64,000 nucleotides of DNA from Proluteimonas flavola (GCF_021191705.1 NZ_JAIWPU010000010.1:1-64000), one strand, 5' to 3'; positions 1 through 7,321 are shown, counted from the first letter of the stretch. Numbers and translations are program-made. The notes: generated by a model from the sequence alone, not told the origin.

Positions 1-96
1 TGGGCGCCAATCGGCGCCGTCACCCTCAACCCCGAGCGCGACTCGGTCGTGGCCACGCAGCAAGGCGACAAAGATAGACAGCCAATGGCTGCATGA
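1..96 (+). CDS. C-terminal tail of an unidentified gene entering from the left
   Basis: Frame 1 is open from the first base and ends at a TGA at 94-96, giving 31 residues that end in GDKDRQPMAA. The charged composition reads like a genuine protein tail, whereas the opposite strand here reads as a cysteine-rich peptide unlike the jetC-type protein upstream of it. I do not recognise the family. A small inverted repeat (CAGCCA-A-TGGCTG, 79-91) lies just inside the stop. If real, this gene converges on the jetC fragment and marks a recombination junction near 97-125. Confidence is low because only the last 31 codons are visible. Confidence 0.3.
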   Translation, partial: WAPIGAVTLNPERDSVVATQQGDKDRQPMAA

Positions 97-512
97 CTGA
101 GGCGACAACTACCTTGACGCGCGCCGAGAATGTACATGCCATGGACACGGTGCTTGGGCTCACTGATGGTCGCGCCTAGGCAGAGCCCCACTGATACGAC
201 CGGATGCTTGCCGGTGCTATCGCGAAAGATCATCGTCAGGTAGCAGGTGGCATGGTTGCGGACGTTCTCGTCGTCGCGGTAGTACCCCAGCAGGTACTCC
301 CGGATCGAACGTCCCCCCTTCTGCCCACCGGACTGGGCATTGAGGTCGATAGCCCTCTGATCACCGCCATGGAGCACGATCTGCATGGCATCCAGGACTG
401 CAGACTTGCCCGAGCCGTTCGGTGCGACGATGGCCGAACTGCTGCCGAAGTGCAGCGTGGTGGCCGAGAATAGATAGAACTGGACGAGGTGGAACTTTTC
501 AAGCAGATACAT
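1..512 (-). CDS. jetC: JetC-like SMC ATPase, N-terminal part (runs off left edge)
   Basis: JetC is the SMC/MukB-like ATPase that loads on and extrudes closed circular DNA in Wadjet defence. The start at 510-512 overlaps the end of jetB by 14 bases. Residues 1-131 look like the head-domain N-terminus: MYLLEKFHLVQFYLF, a Walker A motif PNGSGKS at residues 31-37 followed by AVLDAMQIVL, then NAQSGGQKGGRSIREYLLGYYR. After about residue 131 (position 120) the reading stays open but becomes cysteine-rich and loses resemblance to the family, while a coding-looking frame appears on the other strand. A full JetC is about 1,100 residues. The gene may therefore be truncated here; only flanking sequence would show whether it continues. 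Confidence 0.7.
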   Translation of the reverse strand, partial: MYLLEKFHLVQFYLFSATTLHFGSSSAIVAPNGSGKSAVLDAMQIVLHGGDQRAIDLNAQSGGQKGGRSIREYLLGYYRDDENVRNHATCYLTMIFRDSTGKHPVVSVGLCLGATISEPKHRVHGMYILGARQGSCRLSHAAIGCLSLSPCCVATTESRSGLRVTAPIGA

Positions 513-1143
513 CGCTGGAATCCTCCTGTTCGGCATCCCCTTCCGATTCGTCCGTACCCGCCTGCTTGCGCAGGCCTTCGAGCTGTCCGAGCCACTCCTT
601 GGTCACGATGTCCGAGATCGCCGGATGGATCATGACGCTGAAGGGCTGGGTGTGGTCGACTTCGCTGTCATGCTTGCGCGCGATTCCCCATCGCTCGAGA
701 TCGGCGATCAACTCCCGGAGTTCGCCCGTCTTGGGGAACTCGTACCCTGTCATTCCCTGGTAGGCCTCCTGCAGGTCTGGCAGTTCGACGTAGGCCTCGC
801 CGAAGTCACCCTCCTGGCCGTTGAACCGCACGCGGTGATAGATGTCGGCCAGGACCAGTATCATCAGCGTGACGGTCTTGGAAGCCTTGTTCTGGTTCAG
901 GGCATGCCGCGGCTGGGCAACGATGTATCGGAACTGGGTGTTGTGACGAAGACCGATGCCCAGTGGTTCGAGCACTTGTTTGAACTCGCGGAGGTGCTCG
1001 GCGACCAAGTAGTAGTCCTTGCGGGTGGTTTGCTCGTTTACCGACAACACTTGCGCCGTCACCAGCCGATAGGCGGCGCGCTCGAAGTCATCGACGGTGA
1101 ACATGCGGCTGCCTTCGGCGAGGCGTTCCCAGATCGAGGCCAT
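499..1143 (-). CDS. jetB: Wadjet component JetB (DUF4194, MksE-like)
   Basis: A 214-residue protein resembling the DUF4194/MksE family, the KITE-type winged-helix subunit that bridges the JetA kleisin and the JetC ATPase. Visible features are an N-terminal helical segment (residues 10-70, FERAAYRLVTAQVLSVNE), a middle winged-helix-like region containing QEAYQGMTGYEFPKTGELREL, and an acidic tail typical of this subunit (ESEGDAEQEDSSD). It starts one base after the jetA stop (TGA-C-ATG) and its end overlaps jetC, which implies translational coupling in a jetA-jetB-jetC order. No catalytic residues are expected for this subunit. Family assignment is by recognition and by position between jetA and jetC. 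Confidence 0.8.
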   Translation of the reverse strand: MASIWERLAEGSRMFTVDDFERAAYRLVTAQVLSVNEQTTRKDYYLVAEHLREFKQVLEPLGIGLRHNTQFRYIVAQPRHALNQNKASKTVTLMILVLADIYHRVRFNGQEGDFGEAYVELPDLQEAYQGMTGYEFPKTGELRELIADLERWGIARKHDSEVDHTQPFSVMIHPAISDIVTKEWLGQLEGLRKQAGTDESEGDAEQEDSSDVSA

Positions 1144-1144
1144 G

Positions 1145-2572
1145 TCATCTCACCTTGGTAATGTAGAAGTCGGGCATGTCCAGATACCCGTTGTCGACAT
1201 GCCTGCCGCTGGCGGTGCGGAAGGCATACCTGGGGAGTTTTCCGATCACTCCGTTGCCTTTGCCCCGGGCAGAAAGCGCCGTTGCGGCAAGGGCCATGCT
1301 GGCCAAGGTCTGGACGACCCGGAAATCCTTGATGGACTGTATTGGGAGATCCGAGGCCAGTACCTGCAGGTTCGTGCCCATCACCCTCTGCAGGTAAATG
1401 TAGATGTCCTTGGATTGCACCCGTCTTGCATCGCGAGCCTGAGCACGAAGGCGCATGCGGGCCTCCTGTTCGGGCGACATCTGCCGCTGCGCATCGGCTG
1501 CCCGCGGAATAGGAGGTCTGCGCCTGCGCGGCTTGAACAACAGTTCTCCGGAAAGCATCTGGCCGGAACCCGCCGGCAGGTACATCTCCCCCTCATCGCT
1601 GTCCTTCACTCCGTCGATGGCGCGCTTGATGCGGATCTCGAGATGGCTTGGTGCATGCAGGCGATAGTCGATCAGCGCGAGCATGCGTCGATTCATGCGC
1701 CTGAGATCATCTTCCAGACGATCCAGGAAATCCTGGAGCCGGCTGAGGTCCCTGATGCGACGGAGCGTGCGTTCGAGCCGATCATCGGCCTGATCACGGT
1801 TACCTCCGGTACGGTGTTCGGCGTACCAAGCCAACAATCGATCACGTTGATCGCTCAGGGCGATCTCGTTGACCAGTGCGAGCACGGCCGACTTGCGGGC
1901 GAGAGGATGATCGGCCCCCGCGAGCTGCGCATAGTCCGCCATGTAGGTCTTGCCGATGTACTCGTCGAAGATCTGGCGTAGCGCCTGCGCTGTGGTGACG
2001 TCAGCCGTGAGTCCACGCATCAATTCGCGCACACGCAATCCCATCGCAGCCATGCTTCCAACCAGCAGGCGGGCCTGCGAGGCCGCTTCATCCAGTTCGT
2101 CTCCCGGTTGTGAGGACGTCAGCACCCTCTGCAAGGCGCTCTCGATCGATCGCATCTTCGCGCCCACCGGAGGCGGCGAGAACTCGATGAAAACCTGCAG
2201 GGTTTCCATGAGCCGGTTCACGACGGTTGGCATGGAGACGACGACGGCCAGTCCAACACGCTCTTCGAGCAACCAGCCCGCTTCGATCAGGCGCCTGAGG
2301 TAATTGTGGGCCCGAATGTTGATGGGGGAGTTGGGTGATTCGCCATCCTCCAGCTCCCAGGGATCGTCGTCTTCGAGCAACTGCTCAATGGCGACCAGCA
2401 GATCCCGGCGATTCCAACCCGCCGCCGGCGGCAGATCCGCCTTCGGGCCAAAGAACCTGGCGTAAAGGAGATGCAGCAGTTGCCAGTAGTGCACACGATT
2501 GAGCGAAGCCAAGGGACGGAACAGATCCCGCGGAAGCACTTCGAACAAGGGTGGAGTGTGAGCGGGGAACAT
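1145..2572 (-). CDS. jetA: Wadjet component JetA (DUF5716-type kleisin, type III-like)
   Basis: A 475-residue kleisin-like protein. The N-terminus LFEVLPRDLFRPLASLNRVHYW followed by LYARFFGP is the signature opening of the JetA (formerly DUF5716) family, which occurs with DUF4194 JetB in type III-like Wadjet loci. The middle is long, helical and charged (residues 230-330, DDRLERTLRRIRDLSRLQDFLDRLEDDLRRMNRR), suitable for kleisin contacts. A basic stretch RRRRPP sits near residue 350, and the C-terminal part (PIQSIKDFRVVQTL) is probably a winged helix. It is the first gene of the minus-strand operon, facing a divergent WYL regulator across about 100 AT-rich bases. The type III label is from the JetA family and would need a profile search. 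Confidence 0.82.
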   Translation of the reverse strand: MFPAHTPPLFEVLPRDLFRPLASLNRVHYWQLLHLLYARFFGPKADLPPAAGWNRRDLLVAIEQLLEDDDPWELEDGESPNSPINIRAHNYLRRLIEAGWLLEERVGLAVVVSMPTVVNRLMETLQVFIEFSPPPVGAKMRSIESALQRVLTSSQPGDELDEAASQARLLVGSMAAMGLRVRELMRGLTADVTTAQALRQIFDEYIGKTYMADYAQLAGADHPLARKSAVLALVNEIALSDQRDRLLAWYAEHRTGGNRDQADDRLERTLRRIRDLSRLQDFLDRLEDDLRRMNRRMLALIDYRLHAPSHLEIRIKRAIDGVKDSDEGEMYLPAGSGQMLSGELLFKPRRRRPPIPRAADAQRQMSPEQEARMRLRAQARDARRVQSKDIYIYLQRVMGTNLQVLASDLPIQSIKDFRVVQTLASMALAATALSARGKGNGVIGKLPRYAFRTASGRHVDNGYLDMPDFYITKVR

Positions 2573-2582
2573 GAAGGTGCTT

Positions 2583-2632
2583 ATATCATTTTCGATATCA
2601 TAGTTATTTCGCTAATATAGCAATATTGCTAT
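2583..2632. promoter_or_regulatory. AT-rich divergent promoter/operator with a 16-bp perfect palindrome
   Basis: The gap between jetA and the WYL regulator is strikingly AT-rich for this genome. It holds a perfect 16-bp palindrome ATAGCAATATTGCTAT at 2617-2632 and a second inverted repeat ATATC-N6-GATAT at 2583-2598. Two dyads between a defence operon and a divergent WYL-type repressor fit an operator through which the regulator controls both units. Binding is inferred, not shown. Confidence 0.6.
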
Positions 2633-2668
2633 GATTTGTTACGCCCCGCAACTCCTTAGGTACCAGTC

Positions 2669-3502
2669 ATGCCTGCGTCGGCCAAGAGCCCGGAAACCCT
2701 GCGCGTCATCGAGTCACTGCTCATCTGGGAGGGTGCTGCCGGCAATGAGCGTGTCCGTGAGCTCTTGGATCTTCACTTCACCACCGTCAGCCGTTTGCTG
2801 GCCCAGTACGTCGACCTGAATCCGATAGGCCTGTCGTATTCGACTGTCCAGCGCCGCTGGGTGGCTGATGCGGACTTCAAGCCGCTCCTCACCACTGGCA
2901 CGATCGAAGAGTACCTGGCATACACGCTCACCGAGCGAAACCAGGACGGAGCCATCGTGGTGCGAACGCAGCTTGATTTCGGGGTTGTGCGTCATCTCGC
3001 TTTTGCGATCCTGCATCGTGCGATCCGGGAAGGGCTTGGCGTGACGGCGATGCATTGCTCGATGCGCAGTCCGACGCCAACGTCCAAGATCTTTTATCCG
3101 CATTCTCTTGTGGAAGCGGGACGGCGGTGGCATGTACGGGCCTACGTCCCCGAGTCCGGGACCTTCAAGGATCTCGCACTGACACGACTGAGTGAGCTGT
3201 GCATGACCGATCTTGCATTGCCTGACGAAGCCCGGCAGGAGCGGGATACCGCTTGGACAACACAAGTGGCCCTGCGCGTTACTTCGCATCCAGATCTAAC
3301 GCTTGAACAGAAACAGATGGTGCGAGCCGAATACTTTGGCAGTTCAGCGGCGCGCGTGGAAACGGTCAGGGCGGCTTTGCTGCCTTACATCATCCACGAT
3401 CTTCGTGCGGCCACCGACCCGGCTAGGCAGCAACCTCCTGATTTTCAGCTATGCGTTGCTGATGCTGAAAAGCTTTCAGAATGGTTGATGCCCGGGTCGT
3501 AA
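2669..3502 (+). CDS. WYL-domain transcriptional regulator (BrxR/CapW-like) of the Wadjet operon
   Basis: A 277-residue regulator with the layout of the BrxR/CapW family: an N-terminal winged helix (residues 8-70, VIESLLIWEGAAGNERVRELLDLHFTTVSRLL), a central WYL Sm-fold domain (about 110-190, with HSLVEAGRRWHVRAY and LALTRL), and a C-terminal WCX-like extension. Proteins of this family repress phage-defence operons and are thought to sense nucleic acids or other damage signals through the WYL domain. It is divergent from jetA, with palindromes between the two. The start is ATG 2669; no strong Shine-Dalgarno is visible. Function in this locus is inferred from architecture and context. Confidence 0.8.
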   Translation: MPASAKSPETLRVIESLLIWEGAAGNERVRELLDLHFTTVSRLLAQYVDLNPIGLSYSTVQRRWVADADFKPLLTTGTIEEYLAYTLTERNQDGAIVVRTQLDFGVVRHLAFAILHRAIREGLGVTAMHCSMRSPTPTSKIFYPHSLVEAGRRWHVRAYVPESGTFKDLALTRLSELCMTDLALPDEARQERDTAWTTQVALRVTSHPDLTLEQKQMVRAEYFGSSAARVETVRAALLPYIIHDLRAATDPARQQPPDFQLCVADAEKLSEWLMPGS

Positions 3503-3613
3503 AGGAGGGGAATGATCCGGCGTTCGATGTCACGATGTGGCGCAGCACTCGTCGCTTTCTCATCACCGGGCGGCCCGTTCCGGAGGTCTTGGAAGAGATG
3601 CTGTCGTTGGATG

Positions 3614-3775
3614 TCAGCGAGGGCGGGACTTGGCTATTGATTGGTCTGGATCGCGCGGTGAGGCCGAGGACGCGACACAGAGCATGCGGGAGGGCCTGTG
3701 CTGACCGTCAATGATCTGGTCCATTTGCTCCGCACTGCGCAGCAGTTCGTCGAATAGTCCGTCGTTTATTGCCGT
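3614..3775 (-). pseudogene. remnant of an XRE-type antitoxin (NadS/HigA N-terminus)
   Basis: Immediately after the stop of the 3777-4163 gene, the minus strand reads NDGLFDELLRSAEQMDQI followed by IDGQHRPSR. This matches the characteristic first 25-30 residues of NadS/HigA-like antitoxins (usual form M-[DN]-x-x-LF-x-EL-x-x-S-x-x-x-x-x-x-I-x-x-G-x-x-x-x-SR). The codon where the initiator ATG would sit is ATA, and after SRMLCV the sequence drifts into low-complexity residues with no helix-turn-helix. It therefore looks like a decayed gene. A 77-codon plus-strand reading frame over 3481-3714 overlaps it and is not favoured. Confidence 0.4.
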
Positions 3776-3776
3776 T

Positions 3777-4163
3777 CTATCTGGATTCCAAGCAGACGCG
3801 AACTTGTTGTCCGAGTTCTGCGGCAATATTCACCAGGGCGTCGAGCGTGAAGCTGGAGACACGGCCACGCAGGAGGTCGTCGGCACGCGATGGGTCGATG
3901 CCGGAATGCCGCACGGCTTCTGCTCCGGCCCAGCCGCGCTCCTGGATCAGGGTTGCGAGTTGCTGCATCAATTCCGAACGTACCTTGAGGATGGCGGCTT
4001 CTGCAGCGCTATCGGATAGCGCATCCCAGACGCTGGCATAGGCCTTGGACGGAGGCGAGTCGTTCAACGGCATTTCAGTTACGTATTTACGGTGAAGTGC
4101 GTCCGAACGGGCGCGTGCCTCCGGCGACATCTTCGCTTCCAACTCGGCAGAATGTTTTGTCAT
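3777..4163 (-). CDS. XRE-family antitoxin-like protein, apparently chimeric
   Basis: A 128-residue DNA-binding protein. Residues 45-128 (SVWDAL followed by LKVRSELMQQLATLI and LLRGRVSSFTLDALVNIAAEL) match the HigA2-like HTH_37 antitoxin family, with a helix-turn-helix near residues 80-110. Residues 1-35 (KMSPEARARSDALHRKYVTEMPLN) instead match the N-terminus of a different XRE antitoxin family in which that segment precedes its own HTH. The simplest reading is a fusion of two antitoxin genes at about residue 36. No cognate toxin is visible upstream on the same strand, so it may be an orphan regulator. The 87 bases before it separate it from the next TA pair. Confidence 0.65.
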   Translation of the reverse strand: MTKHSAELEAKMSPEARARSDALHRKYVTEMPLNDSPPSKAYASVWDALSDSAAEAAILKVRSELMQQLATLIQERGWAGAEAVRHSGIDPSRADDLLRGRVSSFTLDALVNIAAELGQQVRVCLESR

Positions 4164-4250
4164 CAGATAGCTCCGGTGAGGCCCGACGTTTATCCCTGCG
4201 CCGGCTCAGGTTCGACCGGCACTACCGGCATGTCTTTTCCCGGTAACGCA

Positions 4251-4604
4251 CTACGCGCGTGCGGACGATCGCGGCGGCTGGCGCTGTCGAGAAGGCACTG
4301 GCGCTACCGCCATCCGCAGCCCGAACGCGGCCAGGATCGCCGTTAGGGTGTCGAGGCGCGGGTTGCCCTTCTCCGACAGCGTGCGATACAGGGTTTCCCG
4401 GCTCAGCCCGGTACGTGTCGCAAGCACGGACATGCCACCCATCGCCTCGGCGACGGTGCGCAGGGCCACGGGCACGACACGCGCATCGCCGTCCTCGAGA
4501 ACGGATTCAAGGTAGGCGGCCACATCCGCGTCGTCGCGCAGGTAGGCGCCTGCGCTGAAAGGCCGGCTAGCCGCTGCGGGCTTTGTAGTCTTGCCAGTAG
4601 TCAT
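4251..4604 (-). CDS. addiction-module antitoxin (HigA-like, HTH)
   Basis: The likely start is ATG 4602-4604 (MTTGKTTKPAAASRPF), giving 117 residues. The protein carries the hallmark DVAAYLESVLEDGDARVVPVALRTVAEA segment of the putative addiction-module antidote family, then an HTH (SVLATRTGLSRETLYRTLS) and GNPRLDTLTAILAAFGLRM. It overlaps the end of the toxin gene upstream by 38 bases, the usual toxin-first arrangement. The antitoxin would neutralise the RelE-like toxin and repress the operon through the palindrome at 4897-4914. The tail after residue 100 (PSRQRQPPRSSARA) is non-conserved. Confidence 0.82.
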   Translation of the reverse strand: MTTGKTTKPAAASRPFSAGAYLRDDADVAAYLESVLEDGDARVVPVALRTVAEAMGGMSVLATRTGLSRETLYRTLSEKGNPRLDTLTAILAAFGLRMAVAPVPSRQRQPPRSSARA

Positions 4605-4869
4605 GGGCAATCTCGATGTCTCGTGCCTGGGTTCGCTTGTCGCCGCCGCAGAGCAGCAGCACCAGTGTTTCCCCGTCCTGACCGCAGTAGACGCGGTAGC
4701 CGGGTCCGTGGTCGACGCGCAGTTCAAAGACTCCCTTGCCTACGGCCTTCCAGTCGCCACGCAGTCCCGCGCGCATCCGGTCAAGCCGCCCGAGTATCCG
4801 GATCCGGGCTTGGCGATCCCGCAGGCCGGAAAGCCAGTCGCCGAACGGGCAGCGCCCGTCCGGAGTCAA
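4567..4869 (-). CDS. RelE/HigB-type toxin (addiction-module killer protein)
   Basis: About 100 residues with the family core: FGDWLSGLRDRQARIRILGRLDRM, then GVFELRVDHGPGYRVYCGQ and a C-terminal VLLLCGGDKRTQARDIEIA. Members are ribosome-dependent mRNA interferases of the RelE/ParE fold. The first accepted start codon in frame is TTG at 4867-4869, which gives MTPDGRCPF. Family members usually begin several residues earlier, and the in-frame upstream codons here read ITDVEVREY with ATA (4893-4895) where ATG would be expected. The gene may use TTG, use an unusual initiator, or have lost its start. An operator-like palindrome lies directly upstream. Confidence 0.78.
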   Translation of the reverse strand: MTPDGRCPFGDWLSGLRDRQARIRILGRLDRMRAGLRGDWKAVGKGVFELRVDHGPGYRVYCGQDGETLVLLLCGGDKRTQARDIEIAHDYWQDYKARSG

Positions 4870-4896
4870 GTACTCGCGGACTTCGACGTCGGTTAT

Positions 4897-4914
4897 TGTA
4901 GCTTAAAGGCTACA
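4897..4914. promoter_or_regulatory. toxin-antitoxin operator palindrome
   Basis: Inverted repeat TGTAGC-N6-GCTACA lies immediately upstream of the toxin gene, where antitoxins of this family bind to autoregulate. It is also about 16 bases past the end of the integrase gene. Assignment is from position and symmetry. Confidence 0.6.
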
Positions 4915-4930
4915 GTTGAGCAAGGCCGGT

Positions 4931-6217
4931 TCACCTGGGCACCACGGTGAGCGTGGGCCGGGGGCTGGCCGGCGGCGTGGGCGCTGGCGGCGGAGGCGAA
5001 TCCTGGTCGAGCAGCAGCGCGGCCAGCTGCTGCAGCAGCGGCGCAGCTTCCCGGAGGGTCGCTGCCTTTGCGTCGATGGAGGACACCTGCTGGGCCGGCG
5101 AGACGTGCAGTTCGGCCGCCAGCGAGCGGACGGCGGCACGCACCACCTCGGCCATGTCCTCGGCGGGACGCTTGGCCTTGTCGCGGTGCAGGTGTTCTGG
5201 ACGCAGGTGGGTGTAGCGCTTGAGCATCTTCCAGTCGCGGTGGCCGGTGACCAGCGCCACTTCCTCGATGCGCAGGCCGGCCTCGAACAGGCGGCTGGTG
5301 GCTTCGTGGCGCAGGTCGTGGAAGTGCAGGTCCTCGATCTTCAGTTCGCGGCAGGCGCGGCGGAACGCGGTGCCGACCGAGCGTGGGTTGTAGGGGAAGA
5401 TCAGGTCGCCCCGCGGCCAGCGCTTGCGCTGCTGACGGATCAGGCGCAGCGCGTCGAAACCGGCCAGGTCGAGCAGCGGAACGCGCTGGTTGTTGCCGTC
5501 CTTCTCGCGGGGATCCTTGCGGTCGCGTACCAGCACGACGCGGTCGGTAATGTCGACGTCGCTCCAGCGGATCCGGCAGATCTCTTCCTGTCGCATCGCG
5601 CTGGCGATGGCGAAGCGCACGATGCGGCCCATCGGAATCATCAGGAATCGGTTGTTGTCGAAATGATCGAGCAGGCGCTTGATCTCGTCGGCGGTCGGGC
5701 GACGATCGCGACACCGCGACTTGCCGATCAGTCCCAGCCGCTTGAGCGCGACGCGCGCCAGGTCGACCGGCTCGACCTTGACAGCGACACCGTGCACGGC
5801 CGCGGCATGTGTGAGGACCAACTTGAGATAACCGAGGTCCGCGCTGAGTGTGACCGGGCCGGCGCCTTCCTTCGCCCGGTCCTTGCCGAACTGGATCAAC
5901 CGCTCGCGGGCCAGATCCTTGTGCTTGACCTTGCCGAGCTTGTCCTTGAGCGCGTTGAGGGTGAACTCCTTTGAGCGGCGGGGCGCCTTGCCGACCTCGC
6001 ACATGTCATTGACGTGCAGGTCGACCAGGTGGGCGAAGGTCGTCGGGTCGGCTTTGGCCCGCTTCAGCGTGGACTCGCCAAGATCGATCCGGCGTTCGGT
6101 CGCGATCGCCCACTTGCGCGCGTCTTCGTGGCGCAGGAAGGTCTCGCTGACATACGATTGTTTGCGTCGGACCTGAACCCGCCAGTGGCCCGACCGGAGC
6201 CGGGTGATCGTCGCCAT
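4931..6217 (-). CDS. int: tyrosine site-specific integrase of a dusA-targeting island
   Basis: With the ATG at 6217 (MATITRLRSGHWRVQVRRK) the protein has 428 residues, the length of island and phage integrases. It shows an N-terminal Arm-binding segment, a SAM-like core-binding domain (residues 60-140) and a catalytic domain with the tyrosine-recombinase residues: Arg209 (SAMRQEEICRIRW), His300 and Arg303 (HDLRH), His326 (TGHRDWK) and Tyr335 (RYTH). It is transcribed away from dusA and lies directly beside its 5' end, as described for the integrase family that inserts into dusA. An upstream GTG/ATG could add up to 26 residues. The proline-rich tail (PPPPAPTPPASPRP) is unusual but not disruptive. 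Confidence 0.9.
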   Translation of the reverse strand: MATITRLRSGHWRVQVRRKQSYVSETFLRHEDARKWAIATERRIDLGESTLKRAKADPTTFAHLVDLHVNDMCEVGKAPRRSKEFTLNALKDKLGKVKHKDLARERLIQFGKDRAKEGAGPVTLSADLGYLKLVLTHAAAVHGVAVKVEPVDLARVALKRLGLIGKSRCRDRRPTADEIKRLLDHFDNNRFLMIPMGRIVRFAIASAMRQEEICRIRWSDVDITDRVVLVRDRKDPREKDGNNQRVPLLDLAGFDALRLIRQQRKRWPRGDLIFPYNPRSVGTAFRRACRELKIEDLHFHDLRHEATSRLFEAGLRIEEVALVTGHRDWKMLKRYTHLRPEHLHRDKAKRPAEDMAEVVRAAVRSLAAELHVSPAQQVSSIDAKAATLREAAPLLQQLAALLLDQDSPPPPAPTPPASPRPTLTVVPR

Positions 6218-6299
6218 TTTCGTGTGCGCTATGTGTGCACTGAGCCGTCGTAGAGGGGCGAAATCGGGCGAAATCCAGTGCATACGAGCGTGCATGCGG

Positions 6300-6395
6300 C
6301 CGACTTCATGTTGTTGATATTACTGGATAAACTATTGAATTACAAGGAAAAAATCTTAGCCACGGCCCCTATGATGGACTGGACCGACGCGCACT
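6300..6395. other. probable island attachment site in the dusA 5' coding region
   Basis: Sequence quality changes here: 6300-6365 is AT-rich and encodes a segment foreign to DusA (LLILLDKLLNYKEKIL), then from about 6362 the reading is canonical DusA (APMMDWTDAHCR). Known dusA-targeting islands recombine within the codons around this MMDWTD region. The second copy of the core should lie at the other, unseen end of the island. Confidence 0.5.
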
Positions 6396-7321
6396 GCCGC
6401 GAGTTCCACCGGCTGCTGGCGCCGGGCGCGCGGCTGTACACGGAAATGGTGCATGCGAAGGCGGTAATCCACGGCGATCGCACGCGATTGCTGGCGAAGA
6501 CGCCGCTGCAGTCGCCGCTCGCGCTGCAGCTCGGCGGCAGCGAGCCGGACGCGCTCGCGCAGGCCGCACGCATCGCGGCCGATCATGGCTTCGACGAGAT
6601 CAATCTCAACTGCGGCTGCCCGTCCGACCGCGTGCAGGCCGGGCGCTTCGGCGCCTGCCTGATGCGCGAACCGGCATTGGTCGCCGACTGCGTCGCGGCG
6701 ATGGCGGCGGCCAGCGACGTGCCGGTGACGGTGAAGTGCCGCCTCGGTGTCGACGGCGACGACGACTACGATGCGTTCGCGCGCTTCGTCGACGGCGCGG
6801 TGGCGGCAGGCGCGTCGATGATCGTCGTGCATGCCCGCAACGCCTGGCTCAGCGGCCTGTCGCCGAAGGAGAACCGCGACATCCCGCCGCTGCGCTACGA
6901 CTGGGCACACCGGCTCAAGCGCGAGCGTCCGGCGCTGCCGGTGGTGCTCAACGGCGGCATCGCGACCCAGCCCGCCGCGCTTGACCAGTTGGTCCACGTC
7001 GACGGGGTGATGCTCGGCCGTGCGGCCTATCACGATCCCTACCTGCTGCACGCACTGGACGCAGCGCTGTCGGGTCGCCCGCTGCAATCGCGCGCCGATC
7101 TGCTGCGCGCGCTGCGACCCTATGCCGAGACGCGCATGTCCGAGGGCGTCGCGCTCAAGCACATCGTCCGCCACGTACTCGGCCTGTTCCATGGACAGCC
7201 CGGCGGACGCCTGTTCCGGCAGGTGCTCAGCGAGGGTGGGCATCGTCCCGGTGCGGACTGGCAGTTGGTCGAACAGGCCCTCGCGGCGACCGCTTGCGTC
7301 GCCGCGCGCGACGCCGCCTGA
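6308..7321 (+). CDS. dusA: tRNA-dihydrouridine synthase A
   Basis: DusA is an FMN-dependent enzyme that reduces uridines in the D-loop of tRNAs. The core is intact: APMMDWTDAHCREFHRLL, LQLGGSEPDALAQAA, the active-site stretch EINLNCGCPSDRVQAGRFGACLM with its catalytic cysteine, VKCRLGVD, VVHARNAWLSGLSPKENR, NGGI and VMLGRAAY. The first 20 residues or so are not DusA-like and appear to be supplied by the adjacent integrated island. Possible starts are ATG 6308, GTG 6290, GTG 6278 or a TTG at 6335/6344. An AAGGA at 6353 has no well-placed standard start after it. The island therefore probably replaces the promoter and start of this housekeeping gene. Confidence 0.9.
   Translation: MLLILLDKLLNYKEKILATAPMMDWTDAHCREFHRLLAPGARLYTEMVHAKAVIHGDRTRLLAKTPLQSPLALQLGGSEPDALAQAARIAADHGFDEINLNCGCPSDRVQAGRFGACLMREPALVADCVAAMAAASDVPVTVKCRLGVDGDDDYDAFARFVDGAVAAGASMIVVHARNAWLSGLSPKENRDIPPLRYDWAHRLKRERPALPVVLNGGIATQPAALDQLVHVDGVMLGRAAYHDPYLLHALDAALSGRPLQSRADLLRALRPYAETRMSEGVALKHIVRHVLGLFHGQPGGRLFRQVLSEGGHRPGADWQLVEQALAATACVAARDAA

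Noticed and set aside
3481-3714. A possible 77-residue plus-strand gene overlapping the end of the WYL regulator
   Set aside because: No ribosome-binding site or recognisable fold, and the minus strand over part of it matches an antitoxin remnant better.
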